A DNA stretch of 64,000 bases from Carboxydocella thermautotrophica (GTDB taxonomy: Bacteria; Bacillota; GCA-003054495; Carboxydocellales; Carboxydocellaceae), in assembly GCA_003054495.1 (NCBI GenBank), contig CP028514.1, forward strand, positions 608,501-672,500, written 5' to 3'. The position numbers and the translations under genes were made by a program. Positions 17,472 to 26,308 of this stretch are shown piece after piece; the first letter of the stretch is position 1, and each line of letters begins with the position of its first letter. The notes under the pieces were generated by a model. It ran no database searches. It saw nothing but the letters and a program-made list of their open reading frames with translations, and was not told the origin of the DNA.

Positions 17472-18845
17472 ATGAAGGAGATGCGCATCTTGTCTCCTAC
17501 TGCTATTTTAGGCTATGGCTTTCCGGAGGAAAGTTTTCGCCGCGGGTTGGAGTATCGGCCCCACTTGATCGCTGTGGATGCCGGTTCCACTGATCCGGGA
17601 CCCTATTATCTTGGGGCAGGGGTATCCTTTACTGACCGGCGGGCGGTTAAGCGTGACCTGAAGCTGATGCTGACAGCCGGGCTGGCAGCCGGGGTTCCAG
17701 TGGTGGTGGGCACTGCGGGCGGTTCCGGAGCCACTCCCCATCTGGAGTGGACAGTGGATATCGTCCGGGAAATTGCCCGCGAAGAAGGTTTGCGTTTTCG
17801 GCTGGCAGTAATCGGTGCTGAACAGAGCCGGGAACAGGTTCAGACCTGGCTGGCAGCAGGGAAAATAACTCCTTTGCATCCGGCTCCTCCCTTAACTGCA
17901 GAAGCGGTGGCAGCCAGCAGCCATATAGTGGCACAGATGGGAACAGAGCCTTTCATTGCAGCCCTGGCAGCAGGGGCCCAGGTGATCATTGCTGGACGGG
18001 CCTATGACCCGGCGGTGTTTGCTGCTCTGGCCATCAAGGAGGGGTTTGATCCCGGCCTGGCCATCCATCTGGGTAAAATTCTGGAGTGTGCAGCCATCGC
18101 AGCTGTGCCGGGCAGTGGCAGTGACTGCATGTTCGGCTGGTTGCGGGAAGAACACTTTGAGGTAGAACCCTTGAGCCCGGAACGGCGCTGCAGCGTCACT
18201 TCTGTTGCGGCTCATACCCTGTACGAAAAAACCGATCCCTATCGCTTGCCAGGGCCAGGAGGAATACTGGATTTGACAGCTACCCGCTTCACCCAGGTCG
18301 GTGAACGGCGGGTACGGGTTACAGGGAGCAAACATAACCCGACTCCTTTGGCCTTCAAGCTGGAAGGGGCAAGGCAAATGGGCTACCGCACCGTTAGTAT
18401 TGCCGGGGCCCGGGATCCCATTTTCATTGCGCGGCTGGATGAAATCCTGGCTGGAGTGCGGCAGCGGGTAAAGGATAATTTCCGCGATATACCCGGCAGT
18501 GAGTATTTCCTGCACTTTAATATCTATGGCCGCAATGGGGTAATGGGACCACTGGAGCCCACACCTACCATCACCTCCCATGAAATCGGAATAGTTATCG
18601 AAGCTGTAGCGCCAACCCAGGAGCTGGCCAATACCATTTGCGGTTTTGCCCGTTCCACCCTGTTGCATTACGGTTATGAAGGGCGGATTTCCACTGCCGG
18701 CAATCTGGCTTTTCCGTATAGCCCTTCCGATTTCAAGGCGGGTCCGGTTTACCAGTTCTCCCTCTACCATTTGGTGCAGGATGTAAGCTGGCAGGAACTG
18801 TTTCCCATTCACTATGAGGAAATCGGGGGTGGCGGCAATGGCTAA
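17472..18845 (+). CDS. AtuA-family (DUF1446) protein
   Basis: The protein has about 457 residues. It matches the AtuA/DUF1446 family named after a protein needed for acyclic terpene use in Pseudomonas. Recognisable parts are AVDAGSTDPGPYYLG near the N-terminus, VVVGTAGGSG, IIAGRAYDPAVFAAL, and VTGSKHNPTPLAFKLEGA. The biochemical activity of the family is not established to my knowledge. The next gene encodes its usual small partner, DUF4387. The ATG used lies 10 bp after the MBL gene. The ribosome site is GGGAGGTAAGG, somewhat far away, so the start is not fully certain. Given its neighbours, it is a candidate for a step after mesaconate. Confidence 0.82.
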   Translation: MKEMRILSPTAILGYGFPEESFRRGLEYRPHLIAVDAGSTDPGPYYLGAGVSFTDRRAVKRDLKLMLTAGLAAGVPVVVGTAGGSGATPHLEWTVDIVREIAREEGLRFRLAVIGAEQSREQVQTWLAAGKITPLHPAPPLTAEAVAASSHIVAQMGTEPFIAALAAGAQVIIAGRAYDPAVFAALAIKEGFDPGLAIHLGKILECAAIAAVPGSGSDCMFGWLREEHFEVEPLSPERRCSVTSVAAHTLYEKTDPYRLPGPGGILDLTATRFTQVGERRVRVTGSKHNPTPLAFKLEGARQMGYRTVSIAGARDPIFIARLDEILAGVRQRVKDNFRDIPGSEYFLHFNIYGRNGVMGPLEPTPTITSHEIGIVIEAVAPTQELANTICGFARSTLLHYGYEGRISTAGNLAFPYSPSDFKAGPVYQFSLYHLVQDVSWQELFPIHYEEIGGGGNG

Positions 18846-19161
18846 ATACCGGTTGACGGAGCTGGCCCGGGTGATCAGGAGCAAAAACTCCGGCCCCTAT
18901 GAACTGACCCTGGATATTATGTTCAAGGATGAGGAAACCTATCAGAAAGTGAAAGCATCCCGATTTTTTACTCCGGAGCTCTTCGCTCGCCTGTACGGGG
19001 TTAAACAGGAGGATATCATCGCCTTTGTAGAATTTGACCCGGCAGCAGCCATCAAATGCACCCTCAAGCGCCCCCTGGCTTCGGGGGACCTGGGAGAAAC
19101 CGATGTCTACGGGGCCCAGCAGCATGGGCCTTTGCTGGAATTGGAACTGAATCTGGACTAG
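18838..19161 (+). CDS. DUF4387 (AtuA-related) small subunit
   Basis: This small protein of 107 residues belongs to DUF4387, which is found either as a separate gene after AtuA-type proteins or as their C-terminal domain. Typical segments are LARVIRSKNSGPYELTLD and the end LASGDLGETDVYGAQQH. The ATG at 18838 overlaps the AtuA-like gene by 8 bp, which suggests that the two products form one complex. It is the last gene of the long operon that begins with the GntR regulator. No catalytic role is known to me. Confidence 0.82.
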   Translation: MAKYRLTELARVIRSKNSGPYELTLDIMFKDEETYQKVKASRFFTPELFARLYGVKQEDIIAFVEFDPAAAIKCTLKRPLASGDLGETDVYGAQQHGPLLELELNLD

Positions 19162-19199
19162 AAAAACAAGCCCTCAGGTAGCCTGGCTAACCTGAGGGC
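19161..19199 (-). terminator. Terminator of the multiheme cytochrome gene
   Basis: The arms GCCCTCAGGT (19170-19179) and ACCTGAGGGC (19190-19199) pair. Read on the minus strand the hairpin is followed by TTGTTTTTC, so it ends the cytochrome transcript. In the plus direction the T-run is poor, yet it may also stop the glm operon. Confidence 0.8.
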
Positions 19200-19209
19200 G
19201 AATTACTAT

Positions 19210-20994
19210 TTATCTTTTACCAAAAAAGTAGATGGGTTCAGGGAGGCCGTAAACTGACATTCCCTTATCCAGTCTGTCTTGACCCTTTTTGAAAGTATGG
19301 GTGCGTACATAGAGGTTTTCAGCCGTTTTGCCAGTACCTGGCATTATCTTCTTCCAGAGGTCGGAAGGAGCACCGGTATGGCACTTGGCGCAGAGATCTT
19401 CCGGCTTGGCTCTTAAGCTGCCGGCCACTTTATCGCGCTTATGCGGGTTATGACAGGTGGTACAGGTAATATTCATCATAGTGGTTTGATAATGTTTGGA
19501 CTGAATAAAACCTTGATATTGTTGATGGTGCTTGTTCTCTTCATATACTCCGGCTGTGACGGACTTATCATCCACGATAAAGAGGTTTTGCAAATCTCCG
19601 GTGTAAGGAGCACTGGCTGGATCTTCAGGTTGAACACCGGGGATAATTACTTCTTCGGGATACCACTTTGTCCAATCATCCCAGGGTTTCCAGGAAGTAT
19701 TAAGGGTAGGAGCGGGGAAATCTTCCCTGGGTTTGCCCTGTCTGGATTTATACTTATCGTTTTCCAGTCTGATGTGGCAGTAGCCGCAGATTCTGGCCTG
19801 TTCCTGTTTTGATGCTTTGGCCGGGTTGAAAATATCAGCTTTATTTGCGGTTACGACGTGGGCGGAACCAGGTCCATGGCAGGCTTCACAGCCAACATTC
19901 AGTTCAGCCCAGGCTACTTTGGTAGCGCTGGGATTAGCCTCATCATAGCTTAAGATTTTATAACCGGTGGAATGGCAGGTGATACATTGAGTGTCCCAGT
20001 CATTTGCATTTCCATAATTTTCCCATTTCCTGGTAACGGCGTTAAATTGTTTATTCATCAGCTGGTAACCGCCGGTTTGCGGGTTTTTAACCAGATAGCG
20101 CTGTTTCCAGCGGGAGCCAATGACCATGACCACATCATCAAAAGTGAAGGGGGTTTTAGTGGCATTCCCGATAGTCGGACCCTGGTTGCCAGCGTCGTCA
20201 TAAGTCCAGCTTAACACAGCGTCGCGCAGGATACCTTGTTCTTTGGGTTGAATCATTTTGCTATGGTAGGTTTCCTGCCAGCCTTGATAATAAGCGGTAT
20301 GACACTGACCACAGCGTTTGGAACCGACGTATTGCCGGGCAGCCAGCGGAACCGGTTTAGGAGGTTGAGGCTTTACTGCAACTGTTCTTAATTTGGCAAT
20401 TTGCTGTAAAAGATTTTCAGCCTCATTCTTTTTCATGATTGACTGGAGATTGAGGGTGTTGCCCTGTACCAGCCCCTTTTTGACAAAAAGGGCAACTGTG
20501 TATTTCATTTTTGCTGGTACTTTTCCTCTATCCTTATACTTTTTTAATAAGTTATCAGCTTCTTTGCCCAGTTTTTGCGCTTCCTGGGTCCAGCCCAGAG
20601 CATTTGCCAGGTAGAGATAAGCTTCACCCCGGGTAAGAGATGAATTTGGGCTGTTTACTTTCACTTTTACTTTCAGGATTTGATTTGCGCTGGCAGCGAA
20701 ATCTTTTTCTTTATAAGCTGCTACAGTTGTTTTAGGTTGATTTGAAGTAGTTGATTTGGTTTGCGAGGTTGTTCCGGTTTTCACGTTCGTTGGCTGGCTA
20801 ACAATTTTGTACCCGTTGGCTTTAAATTTTTGGCCGAAAGCATTCAGGGCTGGCAACTTACTGAGGTCATGGCAGTCAGCGCATGTCTTGCCGGTTGTTG
20901 AGGAAAACTTGGTACTGCCTGAAGCTCCGCTGAAGGCCAGCAAGGATGAGAGAACAAGGAAGAGTCCGATTAGAGCCGCTTTTTTGTTATGCAT
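19210..20994 (-). CDS. Seven-heme c-type cytochrome with SLH-like segment
   Basis: This exported protein has 594 residues and a signal peptide (about 1-27). Seven C-x2-C-H heme sites start at Cys38, 228, 337, 369, 403, 511 and 535. The six C-terminal hemes fall in a cytochrome c554-like region with motifs CEACHGPGSAH and CTTCHNPHKRD. Residues about 115-205, between heme 1 and heme 2, resemble S-layer homology repeats (SLTRGEAYLYLANALGW, then VKKGLVQGN). This suggests attachment to the cell wall. A role in electron transfer across the envelope to external acceptors, such as metal oxides, fits. It is alone in its transcription unit, with AGGAGTGGTG upstream of the ATG. Confidence 0.88.
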   Translation of the reverse strand: MHNKKAALIGLFLVLSSLLAFSGASGSTKFSSTTGKTCADCHDLSKLPALNAFGQKFKANGYKIVSQPTNVKTGTTSQTKSTTSNQPKTTVAAYKEKDFAASANQILKVKVKVNSPNSSLTRGEAYLYLANALGWTQEAQKLGKEADNLLKKYKDRGKVPAKMKYTVALFVKKGLVQGNTLNLQSIMKKNEAENLLQQIAKLRTVAVKPQPPKPVPLAARQYVGSKRCGQCHTAYYQGWQETYHSKMIQPKEQGILRDAVLSWTYDDAGNQGPTIGNATKTPFTFDDVVMVIGSRWKQRYLVKNPQTGGYQLMNKQFNAVTRKWENYGNANDWDTQCITCHSTGYKILSYDEANPSATKVAWAELNVGCEACHGPGSAHVVTANKADIFNPAKASKQEQARICGYCHIRLENDKYKSRQGKPREDFPAPTLNTSWKPWDDWTKWYPEEVIIPGVQPEDPASAPYTGDLQNLFIVDDKSVTAGVYEENKHHQQYQGFIQSKHYQTTMMNITCTTCHNPHKRDKVAGSLRAKPEDLCAKCHTGAPSDLWKKIMPGTGKTAENLYVRTHTFKKGQDRLDKGMSVYGLPEPIYFFGKR

Positions 20995-21183
20995 AACACC
21001 ACTCCTCTCTGTTAATTTTTTGACAATTTTATTATTACAGACAATAGTAGCCAGGTCAATGCTTTTTACAGAAGTTAGAATTGAAAGAAAAAGTCGACAT
21101 AATATTCATATGCTCACATTTATTTGTTTTTGCTTCTTTAATATAATATTATTAAGAAAATGAAGAGTATGAAGGTGAAAGGA

Positions 21184-21597
21184 ATGGAAAGGGAAAAACT
21201 CGGCCGCTACCTGGCAGCAAAACCAAATATTCTATTTGCCTTTCTTTTTGGCTCCTGGGCCCGCGGGGATGCGCGGGAGGACAGTGATGTGGATATTGCT
21301 GTATATCTAAAAGATCGGGATTACGATATACTGGAATATTTGGACTGGAAAAGGGACCTGGAGGAGATTTGCGGTCGTACAGTGGATTTGGCTATCCTGA
21401 ATGAGGCCACTCCTTTACTCAAATATCAGGTCTATCTGGATGGAGTATTGTTGTTCAGCAAGGACGATATCCTGGCCAGTAATTTCCTGGTCAGAGCCTT
21501 GTTCGAATATGAGGATATACGGCCTTATCTGGAATTGACATACAAACGCATGATAGATCGGGTACGTCAGGAGGTGAAAGGAAATGGTGAGACGTGA
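21184..21597 (+). CDS. mntA: MntA-type nucleotidyltransferase antitoxin
   Basis: This minimal nucleotidyltransferase has about 137 residues. The catalytic pattern GSWARGDAREDSDVDIAV (GS-x10-D-x-D) is intact, so it should be active. In MntA-HepT systems, the MntA antitoxin transfers AMP units to a tyrosine of the HEPN toxin and so switches it off. The start chosen is the ATG after AAGGTGAAAGG; in-frame ATGs 15 and 24 bases upstream are possible. A TATAAT sits at 21142-21147. The 3' end overlaps hepT by 14 bp, typical of such pairs. Confidence 0.88.
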   Translation: MEREKLGRYLAAKPNILFAFLFGSWARGDAREDSDVDIAVYLKDRDYDILEYLDWKRDLEEICGRTVDLAILNEATPLLKYQVYLDGVLLFSKDDILASNFLVRALFEYEDIRPYLELTYKRMIDRVRQEVKGNGET

Positions 21598-22015
21598 AGT
21601 GTTAGCGAAACGGCTGGAGCAACTTAATTTGTCAATCGAAAAAATCAATAGATATCGACATCTGACAGAAGAAGAATTTTTAGCCGACGAAATTGCGCAG
21701 GATGTGGTTGAGTACAACTTGTTTATTGCCATCAATATGATTGTGGACATGGCTACGCACATAGTTGTTGATAACAATATGGGTCGCCCGCAAAAAATGG
21801 CGGACGCTTTTGATATTTTGTACCGTGAAAAACTTATTAGTAAACAGCAAAAAGATATATTTCAAAAGATGGTAGGATTTCGTAATATTCTTTCTCATGA
21901 GTATTTAAAAATAGACAAAAAAATTGTATTTGCGATAATGAAAAAGCATCTTGATGATTTCAAAAATTTTATTTTAATGGTAAATGAAAATTTTATGCCC
22001 AAACAGGAGCTCTAA
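21584..22015 (+). CDS. hepT: HepT-type HEPN toxin
   Basis: The protein has 143 residues and is an all-helical HEPN (DUF86) protein. The RNase and modification motif R-x4-H-x-Y is present as RNILSHEY at about residues 102-109. HepT toxins cleave RNA, including tRNA in studied cases; AMP addition at the motif tyrosine by MntA neutralises them. The coding sequence is clearly more A+T-rich than the surrounding genes, which fits a mobile defence-type module. It directly follows mntA with an overlap, and the next gene starts 14 bp later. Confidence 0.88.
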   Translation: MVRREVLAKRLEQLNLSIEKINRYRHLTEEEFLADEIAQDVVEYNLFIAINMIVDMATHIVVDNNMGRPQKMADAFDILYREKLISKQQKDIFQKMVGFRNILSHEYLKIDKKIVFAIMKKHLDDFKNFILMVNENFMPKQEL

Positions 22016-22029
22016 GGGAGTGACCACAA

Positions 22030-22995
22030 ATGGCTGTTCTGCCCATGTATGAATACTTGATGTATGCCGCCTATTTTGCCCCCCGGGGCAAACAGCGCCT
22101 GCTGAACCTGGGCAACAATATCGGGCAGCGGTACTTGAGCCCGGAGGACCGCATTATAGGTTTGATCGGGGATGCCGGGGCTGGCAAATCCCTCTTGATT
22201 CGCGGCATGTTTCCTGGCCTGGAACTGACCAATGATGATGATGGCATCAATGTGCGGCCTTTGCCTCTGATCAGGGACTGGGAGCAAGGGCATTTTCGCA
22301 CCCGAACCTATCATCTGGATGTTCGGTTTGAGACTGCTTTTACCCAGCTCTGGCAAATTGCTGAAGCGGTGAAAGCGGCAGTACGGGCCGGTCGGCGGGT
22401 GGTAATCGAGCATTTTGATCTGCTGTATCAGGCACTGGGGTTTAATGCGGAAATCCTCATCGGCGTGGGAGAGGAAGTAATAGTAACCCGGCCGGGGGTT
22501 TTCGGCCCCTATCCCCAGGATATAGCCAAAATCGTTTTCCGTTCACTGAAATACCGGAAGATGGCCCACAGCGCCGAGGACCTGGTGGCTATGGTGCTGG
22601 AGGAAATGGGGCTCAAAAAACCGGAAGTACATAGTGATATCAAACACGGCTTTGTCCTGGAATTTGCGGAAAAACCCAATATCGACCTGGCAGAGGTGGA
22701 AAGAAAAGTTAATGAACTGATTGCCAAAGACCTGCCAATTTGTTATCATGGTGAAGATCACATCAAGGTAGGAGAGGAAGTGCGGGAATGTACCGGGCCG
22801 CGCATTCACATGAAACGCACCGGGGAAATTCAGGGTTTCCATTTATTGAAGGAATTTAGATGGGACCCTGTGCGCAAGCTGTATGTAGTAGCAGGTCTGG
22901 TGGGACGGCGGGAAGAAAATCCCTTTGCCCGCACCTACCTGGACGAGTTTATGATCATTCCCTTAGAAGAAGCGCGGGAATGGGATAAAGGATAG
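22030..22995 (+). CDS. P-loop protein with tRNA_SAD-like C-terminal domain
   Basis: The protein has 321 residues. A Walker A motif [13 protein letters not shown] lies at about residues 47-59, and the N-terminal half looks like a small kinase or GTPase-type P-loop domain. The C-terminal part (about 195-300, from [12 protein letters not shown] to [14 protein letters not shown]) resembles the second additional domain of alanyl- and threonyl-tRNA synthetases. That domain edits mischarged tRNA in those enzymes. The combination occurs in Clostridia but has no known function that I can state. It lies 10 bp upstream of the rph start in a run with rdgB, so a nucleotide or RNA quality-control role is conceivable. 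Confidence 0.68.
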   Translation: MAVLPMYEYLMYAAYFAPRGKQRLLNLGNNIGQRYLSPEDRIIGLIGDAGAGKSLLIRGMFPGLELTNDDDGINVRPLPLIRDWEQGHFRTRTYHLDVRFETAFTQLWQIAEAVKAAVRAGRRVVIEHFDLLYQALGFNAEILIGVGEEVIVTRPGVFGPYPQDIAKIVFRSLKYRKMAHSAEDLVAMVLEEMGLKKPEVHSDIKHGFVLEFAEKPNIDLAEVERKVNELIAKDLPICYHGEDHIKVGEEVRECTGPRIHMKRTGEIQGFHLLKEFRWDPVRKLYVVAGLVGRREENPFARTYLDEFMIIPLEEAREWDKG

Positions 22996-23005
22996 GAGGA
23001 TGTCC

Positions 23006-23743
23006 ATGGAACAATTGCTCTGGCAGCGGGTGGATGGCAGAAAACCCGATGATTTGCGACCACTGAAAATCACCCGCAACTATATCAAACATGCGGAAGG
23101 TTCAGTCCTGGTAGAACTGGGAGATACCAGGGTGATTTGTACCTGTACAGTAGAGGATAAAGTACCTCCCTTTCAGAAGGGAACAGGCAAAGGCTGGATT
23201 ACAGCCGAGTATGCCATGTTGCCGCGGGCTACTCATCAGCGCAGCCAGCGGGAAGCGGTCAAAGGCCGCATCGGCGGGCGGACTTATGAGATCCAGCGCC
23301 TGATCGGCCGGGCCCTGCGAGCAGTGGTGGATCTGGATTTACTGGGTGAACGGACCCTGACCCTGGATTGTGATGTGATTCAGGCCGATGGGGGAACCAG
23401 GACCGCTTCTATCACCGGTGCCTTTATCGCCCTGGCTGATGCCCTGCAGGGTCTGGTAGAGGCAGGCACTTTGCCTGGTCTGCCTTTGCGGGATTATCTG
23501 GCAGCCGTCAGTGTGGGCAAGGTGGAAGATCGGCTGCTGCTGGATTTGTGCTATGAAGAGGACAGCCGGGCCCAGGTGGATATGAATGTGGTAATGACCG
23601 GCCAGGGCTTACTGGTGGAAGTACAGGGCACAGCGGAGGATACCGCTTTTCCCCGGGAGGAATTGGACGCACTGCTGGATTTAGCCAGCAAGGGGATTGC
23701 GGAAATGGTGGCTTACCAAAAACAACTGGTGGTGTTAGGATAG
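23006..23743 (+). CDS. rph: Ribonuclease PH
   Basis: This phosphorolytic 3'-5' exoribonuclease trims the 3' end of tRNA precursors and takes part in RNA decay. It has about 245 residues. The motifs RPDDLRPL-like [24 protein letters not shown]-like [16 protein letters not shown], the [20 protein letters not shown] segment, and the phosphate-site [15 protein letters not shown] are all conserved. The ATG at 23006 is 6 bases after AGGAGG; an ATG directly adjacent to the site is unlikely to be used. The stop overlaps the rdgB start by one base, an arrangement common in Firmicutes. Confidence 0.96.
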   Translation: MEQLLWQRVDGRKPDDLRPLKITRNYIKHAEGSVLVELGDTRVICTCTVEDKVPPFQKGTGKGWITAEYAMLPRATHQRSQREAVKGRIGGRTYEIQRLIGRALRAVVDLDLLGERTLTLDCDVIQADGGTRTASITGAFIALADALQGLVEAGTLPGLPLRDYLAAVSVGKVEDRLLLDLCYEEDSRAQVDMNVVMTGQGLLVEVQGTAEDTAFPREELDALLDLASKGIAEMVAYQKQLVVLG

Positions 23744-24351
23744 TGGGTAAACTGGTGATCGCAACGGGAAACAAGGGAAAACTGGAGGAAATCAAGGCTT
23801 TGCTGGCAGGGACTGACTGGGAAATCAAAAGCCTGACCGATTTTCCCCATTTGCCGGAAGTGGTGGAAGATGAGTTGACTTTTGAGGGCAATGCTCGCAA
23901 AAAGGCCCTGGAAATAGCCAGGGCTACAGGTTGCTGGGCTCTGGCCGATGATTCCGGGCTGGAGGTGGCAGCTCTGGGGGGAGCGCCCGGCGTGCATTCG
24001 GCCCGCTATGCCGGTGAGGTTAAGGATGATGCCCGCAATAATGCCAAATTACTGGAAGAACTGGCGGGAGTGCCTTTTTCTGACCGGGAAGCCCGTTTTC
24101 GTTGTGTGATGGCTTTAGCCCATCCGGAACGCGGGGTAGTGGCAGTTACCGAGGGCAGCTGTCCTGGCATTATCCTCTGTGAAGCCAGAGGAGAAGGGGG
24201 CTTTGGTTATGATCCCCTCTTCTACCTGCCGGAAAAAGGCAAGACCATGGCTGAGCTGAGCCCGGATGAAAAAAATGCCGTCAGCCACCGGGGCCAGGCT
24301 TTGCGCAAAATGATAAGTGAACTGGAACGACTGGCCAGGGCAGGTGAGTAA
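23743..24351 (+). CDS. rdgB: XTP/dITP diphosphatase
   Basis: This Ham1/RdgB house-cleaning pyrophosphatase hydrolyses dITP, ITP and XTP so that deaminated purines are not built into nucleic acids. The protein has 202 residues. The N-terminal ATGNKGKLEEI, the ALADDSGLEVAALGGAPGVH signature and the C-terminal SHRGQAL segment match the family. The GTG start overlaps the last base of the rph stop codon. The gene is followed 3 bp later by a phosphodiesterase gene, so rph, rdgB and the latter form one operon. Confidence 0.96.
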   Translation: MGKLVIATGNKGKLEEIKALLAGTDWEIKSLTDFPHLPEVVEDELTFEGNARKKALEIARATGCWALADDSGLEVAALGGAPGVHSARYAGEVKDDARNNAKLLEELAGVPFSDREARFRCVMALAHPERGVVAVTEGSCPGIILCEARGEGGFGYDPLFYLPEKGKTMAELSPDEKNAVSHRGQALRKMISELERLARAGE

Positions 24352-24353
24352 TT

Positions 24354-24830
24354 ATGAAAATCCTGGTTTTCAGTGATACCCATGGTCGCTGGCAGTTATG
24401 CCGTGAGGTACTGGACAGGGAAGGCAGGGCTGATGCTATCCTGCATGCCGGGGATCATTATGATGATGCGATTGCCCTCAGCCAGGTAATCGAGGTGCCG
24501 GTGTACGGAGTGAAGGGAAACTGTGATTGGGCAGGGCCGGAGGAGAAAAAGCTGGTCCTTGCTGATGTACCCCTTTTGCTCCTGCATGGTCATCGTTATG
24601 GAGCCAAGTCAGGGCTGAGCTCCCTTTATTACAAGGGCCAGGAGGAAGGGGTAAGGATTGTAGTATTTGGCCACAGCCATATACCGGTTCAGGAGGATGA
24701 CGGGCAAGTTTTGCTGTTCAACCCCGGCAGCCTGGCCAGACCGCGCACGGGTTCTCCTTATGGCAGCTATGGTCGCCTCTGGCTGGAGCAGGACGGGATA
24801 CGAGTTGAAATTGTCGAATGGCGGCCCTGA
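24354..24830 (+). CDS. YfcE/MJ0936-family metallophosphoesterase
   Basis: This metal-dependent phosphoesterase has 158 residues. The metal ligands are in VFSDTHGRWQ, LHAGDHYDD, VKGNCDW, LLHGHRYG and FGHSHIP, the standard order for this family. Related enzymes cleave phosphodiesters in test assays; the natural substrate is unknown. It is the last gene of the rph-rdgB operon. An ATG start 3 bp after rdgB indicates coupling. Confidence 0.9.
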   Translation: MKILVFSDTHGRWQLCREVLDREGRADAILHAGDHYDDAIALSQVIEVPVYGVKGNCDWAGPEEKKLVLADVPLLLLHGHRYGAKSGLSSLYYKGQEEGVRIVVFGHSHIPVQEDDGQVLLFNPGSLARPRTGSPYGSYGRLWLEQDGIRVEIVEWRP

Positions 24831-24857
24831 GATTTTTCTGAAATTTATTTGCGTATC

Positions 24858-24886
24858 TTGACAGAATCATGTAAAATAAATATATG
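24858..24886 (+). promoter_or_regulatory. Promoter of tig
   Basis: A consensus TTGACA (24858-24863) is followed after 17 bp by TATATG (24881-24886). It lies 54 bp upstream of the trigger factor start and just after the phosphoesterase gene. Confidence 0.65.
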
Positions 24887-24939
24887 CCGTTTAAAGACTG
24901 GCTAAAAAACTACATAATCTTAAGGGGGAGCATTAGTTG

Positions 24940-26229
24940 ATGAAAGCCACAGCCCAAAAAATAGAAAAGAACCTGGTACAACTGGATGTGGAAGTACCGG
25001 CTGAACGCTTCAGCCTGGCGCTGGATCAGGCCTATCGGAAACTGGTGAAAAAAGTGAATATCCCCGGCTTCCGGAAAGGAAAGGCGCCGCGGTTCATTTT
25101 TGAAAGATATTTTGGCAAGGAAAGCCTCTATAATGAAGCTCTGGATACCTTGCTGGCAGATGCCTATTTCCAGGCCGTTATGGAGACTGAAATTGAGCCC
25201 ATTGACCGGCCACAGGTAGAACTGGTGCAGGCAGAAGAAGGTCAACCGCTGATCTTCAAGGCTACTGTTCAGGTAAAACCGGAAGTGGAACTGGGTCAGT
25301 ATACTGAACTGGAAGTCAATAAGCCTGAAGTCAATGTAACCGATGAAGATGTGGAAAAGGAACTGGCCCAGCTGCAACAGCGCTATGCTAAAATCCAGAC
25401 TGTGGAAGATGGCACTGTGGAAAAAGGCGATGTCGCTGTCATCGACTTTGAAGGCTTTATCGATGAGGAAGCTTTTGCTGGTGGCAAAGGGGAGGACTAT
25501 CCCCTGGAAATCGGCTCTGGTACCTTTATTCCTGGCTTTGAGGAGCAGCTGATTGGGGCCCGGGTGGGCGAGACCAGAGATGTGAAAGTAACCTTCCCGC
25601 AGGAGTATCATGCCGAAAACCTGGCCGGTAAGGATGCCGTTTTCAAAGTTACTGTCAAGACCATCCGCCGCAAGGAATTGCTGCCTCTGGATGACGAATT
25701 TGCCAAAGATGTCAGTGAATTTAATACTCTGGAGGAATTAAAAGCTGACATTCGGAATAGACTATTGGAGACCGCAGAAAAGAATGCGGAAGCCTCTGTC
25801 CGCAGTCAGGTAGTGGAAAAGGCGGTTGCCAATGCCAAAGTGGAAATTCCGGCAGTGATGATTGAAAACCGCCTGGAAAACATGGTGCAGGATATGTCTG
25901 AGCGCCTGCAGCGGCAAGGTCTGACCATGGAAGACTATCTGCGTTACACTGGTTCCACTATCGAGCAGGTAAAGGCCGATCTGCGTCCGGAAGCGGAAAA
26001 ATCTGTGCGCACCGATCTGGTTCTGGAAGCTATTGCCCGCAAGGAAGCTATTGATGCCACTGAGGAAGAAGTTACTGCTGAACTGGAAAAGCTGGCCAAA
26101 ATTTATAACCAGGGTGTGGAAGAACTGCGCACAGCCTTTGAACGTTATGGCTCCATGGATGCGTTGAAAAATAGCATAGCTTTTGAAAAAACCATCAAGT
26201 TCCTGGTGGAAAAAGCCAAAATAGCTTAG
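24940..26229 (+). CDS. tig: Trigger factor
   Basis: This ribosome-bound chaperone and peptidyl-prolyl isomerase assists folding of new proteins. It has about 429 residues in the usual three parts. The N-terminal ribosome-binding domain contains the signature GFRKGKAPRFIFERYFGKE. The FKBP-like isomerase domain (about 150-245) includes DVAVIDFEGFIDEEAFAGG. The C-terminal region is helical. The start at ATG 24940 is preceded by AAGGGGGAG; a TTG immediately before is less likely. It leads the tig-clpP-clpX-lonB series found in many Firmicutes. Confidence 0.96.
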   Translation: MKATAQKIEKNLVQLDVEVPAERFSLALDQAYRKLVKKVNIPGFRKGKAPRFIFERYFGKESLYNEALDTLLADAYFQAVMETEIEPIDRPQVELVQAEEGQPLIFKATVQVKPEVELGQYTELEVNKPEVNVTDEDVEKELAQLQQRYAKIQTVEDGTVEKGDVAVIDFEGFIDEEAFAGGKGEDYPLEIGSGTFIPGFEEQLIGARVGETRDVKVTFPQEYHAENLAGKDAVFKVTVKTIRRKELLPLDDEFAKDVSEFNTLEELKADIRNRLLETAEKNAEASVRSQVVEKAVANAKVEIPAVMIENRLENMVQDMSERLQRQGLTMEDYLRYTGSTIEQVKADLRPEAEKSVRTDLVLEAIARKEAIDATEEEVTAELEKLAKIYNQGVEELRTAFERYGSMDALKNSIAFEKTIKFLVEKAKIA

Positions 26230-26308
26230 GGTGGGAGGACAAGGCGGCTGTGTAATGCCGTCTTGTTTGCCCATTTACCCATTTAAGAGTAGAATGAGGT
26301 GATAACAA

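Noticed and set aside
17892-18884. 330-codon open frame antisense to the AtuA-like gene
   Set aside because: It mirrors a well-conserved plus-strand gene, lacks a ribosome site and has no recognisable domain.
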